The notes under the pieces: generated by a model
Databases searched by the model: none
The model's input: only the letters and a program-made list of their open reading frames with translations
What the model was told of the DNA's origin: nothing
Source: Torymus aiolomorphi
Lineage: Eukaryota; Arthropoda; Insecta; Hymenoptera; Torymidae
NCBI GenBank assembly: GCA_036365515.1
Contig: CM070873.1
Coordinates: 21,813,257 to 21,877,256, forward strand
Direction: 5' to 3'
Length of the DNA stretch: 64,000 nt
Translations under genes and position numbers: made by a program
Shown here: in pieces, positions 60,780 to 64,000 of the stretch
Layout of the letters: each line of letters begins with the position of its first letter
Numbering within the stretch: position 1 is the first letter of the stretch

Positions 60780-61400
60780 AATCGCCTACTACAAACGCTA
60801 ATGAAAAACCGCACGAATGCCTCGTCGTTACTCGGAAAAGCCCCCGACAATACATCAACAAAAGAAAATCCCGTGCAAACTTTCGTAATAAAGCCGTGTC
60901 TTATCCTCTCCTACCGCCTCTCCCAGAAATAATTATCCGGAAGCGAAATTCTCGCACAACCGGCGCTCGCGTAATAATAAAACTTTCGTCTCGCGCGCGG
61001 CGACAAGAGTTTCGGGGGACCGATACACGCGCGTTATAAATACCAGGCCGGGCAATTTGGAGCGAACTATGTTGCCGCGCAGAATGCGCCGATTTGTCAT
61101 CTTGCGAGGGGAGCGATTAGCGGCGGCGGACGCGTATAAGTAAATAATTGCCGCGCGCACGCTGCGCAAGTTTGTGGCCTCAAAGTTTAACGCCGCGCGA
61201 ATCAGGGCTGACCGAGCGACGAGAGTATATATAGTATTGTTCGGGGTCGGATGGAGCTGGTATTGAATTGCATTTTTTTAGGGAGGCGTAAAGGTTTGAT
61301 GGAGTCGCGGTTGGATTGATTGGAATTCGGGTTTGATTTGGGTAATGGTTTTATACATTAGTTAGTACGTTTAGAGATGTTTTATTTGTTTCCATTAATA
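60780..61400. other. GC-rich island with skew switch, counted by hand
   Basis: 60781-60900 has 35 C and 19 G; 61261-61380 has 37 G and 7 C. GTATATATAG near 61225. Confidence 0.55.
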
Positions 61401-61721
61401 GAATAGAAACAGGTTGGGTAATCAATTCTTAATTAAAGTGTCTAGGGTTAAGTATAGAGAGTAAATTAAGTGGTAAGTTGAACAATGAAAAGCCCTCTGT
61501 ATATTACCAGAAACGTTTATTATATGTTAATTTATCTTCTATGCGATTTTATTGTAACACGGGAAATTTATAAATTTTTAATTAAATAGTTATTTATAGT
61601 AATTTTTAGTAGAAAAATTATTTTCCTTGTACTAGATTAACGTATAAAACTAATGAAAGATACACTAAAATTCAATATAGAAATTTGAAACCATCAATTT
61701 TTAACCACAGGTAGAAAAGAT

Positions 61722-61944
61722 ATGGTTCTGAAGTTTGCATCGTTGGAGTGCAAAGAAATAATCTTTTACAATTAATTATTGTTATTAAGTAATGGAAATT
61801 TTATATAAATCTTTGTTTTAAAGTTATTTGATACTACAAGACAATAAATCTACACGTAAAATTAATATTAGTTATTATAAACTTGAAGGAAAATCAAATA
61901 ATTTTTATTTCGTTGTACTACAACGTTGCAAACTTCAGACCCAT
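61722..61944. mobile_element. hAT-like MITE, family A, copy 3
   Basis: 223 bp with ATGGTTCTGAAG and CTTCAGACCCAT ends and a perfect 8-bp target duplication GAAAAGAT (61714-61721, 61945-61952). Confidence 0.88.
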
Positions 61945-62094
61945 GAAAAGATTTCATTAACAATTACTATTTTCTCTATTAATGAAGGGACAAACTTAGA
62001 TTATTCGTAGAATATACTATATAGTCATACTAAAATTTAGTATATAATTTCACTAAAAATTAATAAAATTTTTACTTTCTATATTAATTTTTCT

Positions 62095-62316
62095 TGGGAT
62101 TGAAGTTTGCGTCGTTGGAATGCAACGAAATAATTTTTACAATTGGTCAAAGTTATTAAACAATGGAAATTTTATCCAAACTTTCGTTATAAAGCTATTT
62201 TATGCTATAAAACCCTAAATCGACACACAAAATCAATATTAATTAGTATAAACTTGAAGTAAAATGAATTATTTTTTTATTTCGTTGTGCCCCAACGTTG
62301 CAAACTTCAGACCCAT
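62095..62316. mobile_element. hAT-like MITE, family A, copy 4
   Basis: 222 bp with TTGGGATTGAAG and CTTCAGACCCAT ends. ATTTTTCT precedes it and recurs one base after the right end, so the target duplication is slightly altered. Confidence 0.82.
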
Positions 62317-62461
62317 CATTTTTCTGCACAATCGGACTTTGTCCCTTCATCAATAAAGAATAACAGTAATTTCTAATGCAATCGTTTTCTCCGTATATCA
62401 ACAACATTTCTATAACCAGATAAAAGCTCTTACACAACAGAGCCAAAACAATATTTATATT

Positions 62462-62467
62462 TTTATT
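62462..62467 (-). terminator. Polyadenylation signal AATAAA of the coiled-coil gene
   Basis: A canonical AATAAA on the minus strand lies about 35 nt beyond the TAA stop at 62502, which fits the 3' end of the gene model. Confidence 0.45.
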
Positions 62468-62501
62468 ACTATATACATACATACATATTAATATCAAATA
62501 A

Positions 62502-63335
62502 TTAATAATTTTTTGAACCTACATTACTTTTTGATTTCAAAAATATAATGTCGTTTTCGAGTTTTATTATTTTTTCTCTCAAATAAAGGTTTTCATCTCT
62601 CATTTTGAGATTTTTATTCTTCTCGTAGCCTAGTTTCTGAAAGTAAAATTAAATTAATTATTATAAATTTTTTATATTTAATAGAAAGAAAATAAAAAAT
62701 ATTACCTTTTCTAATCCCTTGATATCTTCCACATAAAATAACAAATCGCTATATATTTTCTGGTAACTGTATCTGTGGAATAAATTTATTTTAATATACA
62801 TATATGTATAAATATATATAAATCATAAGTATATACTACTTACATTTCTTGCATTTGTTCCCAGCTGTAGTTTGCAGCTGGATCAATTGTGCAAAGATTC
62901 CTGAAACCAAAATGTTATCAATAAGGACGATTTCTTATTGCAAAATGTATACAGACAAAAAATTTTCTCGTAAAGATAAACTGATATTTTCATGAAAACG
63001 ACTATAATTTATTCTTAAAATTGCTATGATTTTGTTATTTTTACTGTATATTGTACTGATTGAGAAAATGTGCCTATTAAAAAGAAAATTATTTTTTTCA
63101 TCATAGTAAACGTGGGACTACTTTGAAAAACAATAACTTGTTCTTGAAAATTTTTCTTCGAGTCTATAATAGCTTTTTTTATAGTTACTTACATTATTGC
63201 TACTGGTAGAGTTTGCACTCCTGCATCGTTGAAGGTTTTTCTGGGTAGAGGTATCATAGGTTGTGGAAGTCTTTTTGACTGCGTAGCATTTTCTCTGTCT
63301 AGCAAAGATAGCGGCCTCTTTGACAGTGGATTCAT
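62502..63335 (-). CDS. Four-exon gene for a small coiled-coil protein (133 aa), family not recognised
   Basis: I built this gene from splice sites. Exons run 63335-63193, 62900-62844, 62772-62706 and 62636-62502; every intron is GT-AG with a pyrimidine-rich acceptor. The exon lengths (143, 57, 67, 135) sum to 402 nt, an exact open frame ending in TAA. The N-terminal ~48 residues are basic and Pro/Ser-rich. From about residue 65 to 125 the protein is rich in Leu, Lys and Glu with heptad-like spacing (for example LREKIIKLEND), so a coiled coil is likely. I see no signal peptide or membrane segment. The ATG lies one base inside a strong acceptor (63337), so a 5' UTR exon or an extra coding exon upstream is possible. 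A second open frame over exon 1 (63118-63543) was rejected because it meets a stop after splicing. The layout loosely recalls geminin-type coiled coils, but I cannot claim that. Confidence 0.66.
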
Positions 63336-63339
63336 CCTG

Positions 63340-64000
63340 TGTAGACAGAAATACGTTGTCAGAACAAATTTTAGAGGTAGTGGACGTGCTCGAAAAACTC
63401 GCGAGAGAGAAAAACAATCGTCGAGAGCGCGTGCGGGGTATACGCGTGGATACGAGGCGGTCGTCAGTATTAGGCCAGTAAACGAAGGTCTGAAATCGAC
63501 TTTCTCTGGTGAATGGCTGCATTTTGGATATTTGGTAAAGCACATCGTCTAAAAACGATGGTCAAAAATGCAGCTTCCAAAAACGCCGGCGTCACCCCTA
63601 ATTTGGCGAAAAACCACCCCCGAAAACGGTTTTTCGCTTATAACTCGCGAACGATAAGAGATATCGAAAAAAGTCCCAAACAAAAGTTGTAGAGCGTGAA
63701 ATTTTACATAAGGATCACCTATCACTTTTTTTGCATTTGATAAAATTAAGCCTGAGAAAAGCACGCAGAAGTAACAAACAGCAAGCGGCCGGAGGGGAAG
63801 GGAGGTGGGGCCTGCGGCCGCGCGGCTGCGGCAGCGGCGGCAATGTTGACATGTGAGCGCGCGCGTGGACTGCGTGTCTCTGCGCCGCTCGAGTCGTTTT
63901 TCACTTTTTAGCGATTCTAGCTGGCCCAGGTGCCGGAAAATTTTTCGCTTCTGTCTCCCCCTGTACACCTGCTGACGCAATTGCATAAAGTAACCATCGC
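63340..64000. other. Upstream region of the coiled-coil gene, with a repeat-like block
   Basis: 63346-63545 may be an intron or 5' UTR of the coiled-coil gene. From ~63590 the sequence (CTTATAACTCGCGAACGATA and beyond) looks repetitive. The 145-codon minus-strand frame here has low-complexity composition and is not called. Confidence 0.4.

Noticed and set aside
63118..63543. Alternative frame of 141 codons over exon 1 of the coiled-coil gene
   Set aside because: Using the same donor it runs into a stop a few codons into the next exon, whereas the chosen frame stays open through all four exons.
63549..63986. 145-codon minus-strand open frame upstream of the coiled-coil gene
   Set aside because: Low-complexity Arg/Ser composition, lies over repeat-like sequence, and no splice connection to the gene is visible.

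Overview
This window looks like nuclear DNA of an insect, most likely a hymenopteran (low confidence on the order). The reasons are spliceosomal introns, TATA-box promoters, a Polinton/Maverick element, a Tc1/mariner-type element whose transposase has the N-terminal domain common in ants and wasps, many foldback MITEs, and short GC-rich islands on an AT-rich background. It is gene-poor. The only host gene I can build is a four-exon coiled-coil gene on the minus strand at 62502-63335. A decayed fragment of pasha (DGCR8) lies at 20496-20926 on the minus strand.

The centrepiece is 32063-43899, an 11.8-kb near-perfect palindrome. Each ~5.9-kb arm holds one protein-primed family B DNA polymerase gene of Polinton type. 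Both outer ends start with AG (CT at the right end), and a 6-bp target duplication, TTGGTG, lies immediately outside both ends; both are Polinton hallmarks. No integrase, packaging ATPase, protease or capsid gene is present. The element therefore reads as a double-ended, polymerase-only Polinton derivative that was integrated as one palindromic molecule. Each polymerase copy carries the same 68-bp intron and a TATA box. The frame is broken by 1-nt homopolymer indels that differ between the arms.

Layout: 1-32 kb is GC-rich islands every ~1-2 kb alternating with AT-rich DNA, interrupted by foldback elements at 2.4-3.6, 7.0-8.8, 11.7-12.8, 26.0-26.2, 28.1-28.4 and 29.8-30.1 kb. The Polinton follows at 32-44 kb. 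From 44 to 64 kb there are more islands and TEs: a TA-flanked foldback with a tRNA-like piece inside (44.1-45.2), a composite MITE (49.3-49.6), the Tc1/mariner-like element (50.2-52.4), a TTAA foldback (52.4-52.8), nested foldbacks (55.3-56.7), another foldback (57.4-58.0), three MITEs (60.5-62.3) and the coiled-coil gene.

The islands share one striking property. The left shoulder of each is rich in C (and A), and the right shoulder is rich in G (and T), always in that order. Hand counts on five islands confirm it. This is the skew expected of divergent transcription or of initiation of bidirectional replication.

Target-site duplications sort the small elements into groups: 8-bp (hAT-like), TA (Tc1/mariner-like) and TTAA (piggyBac-like).
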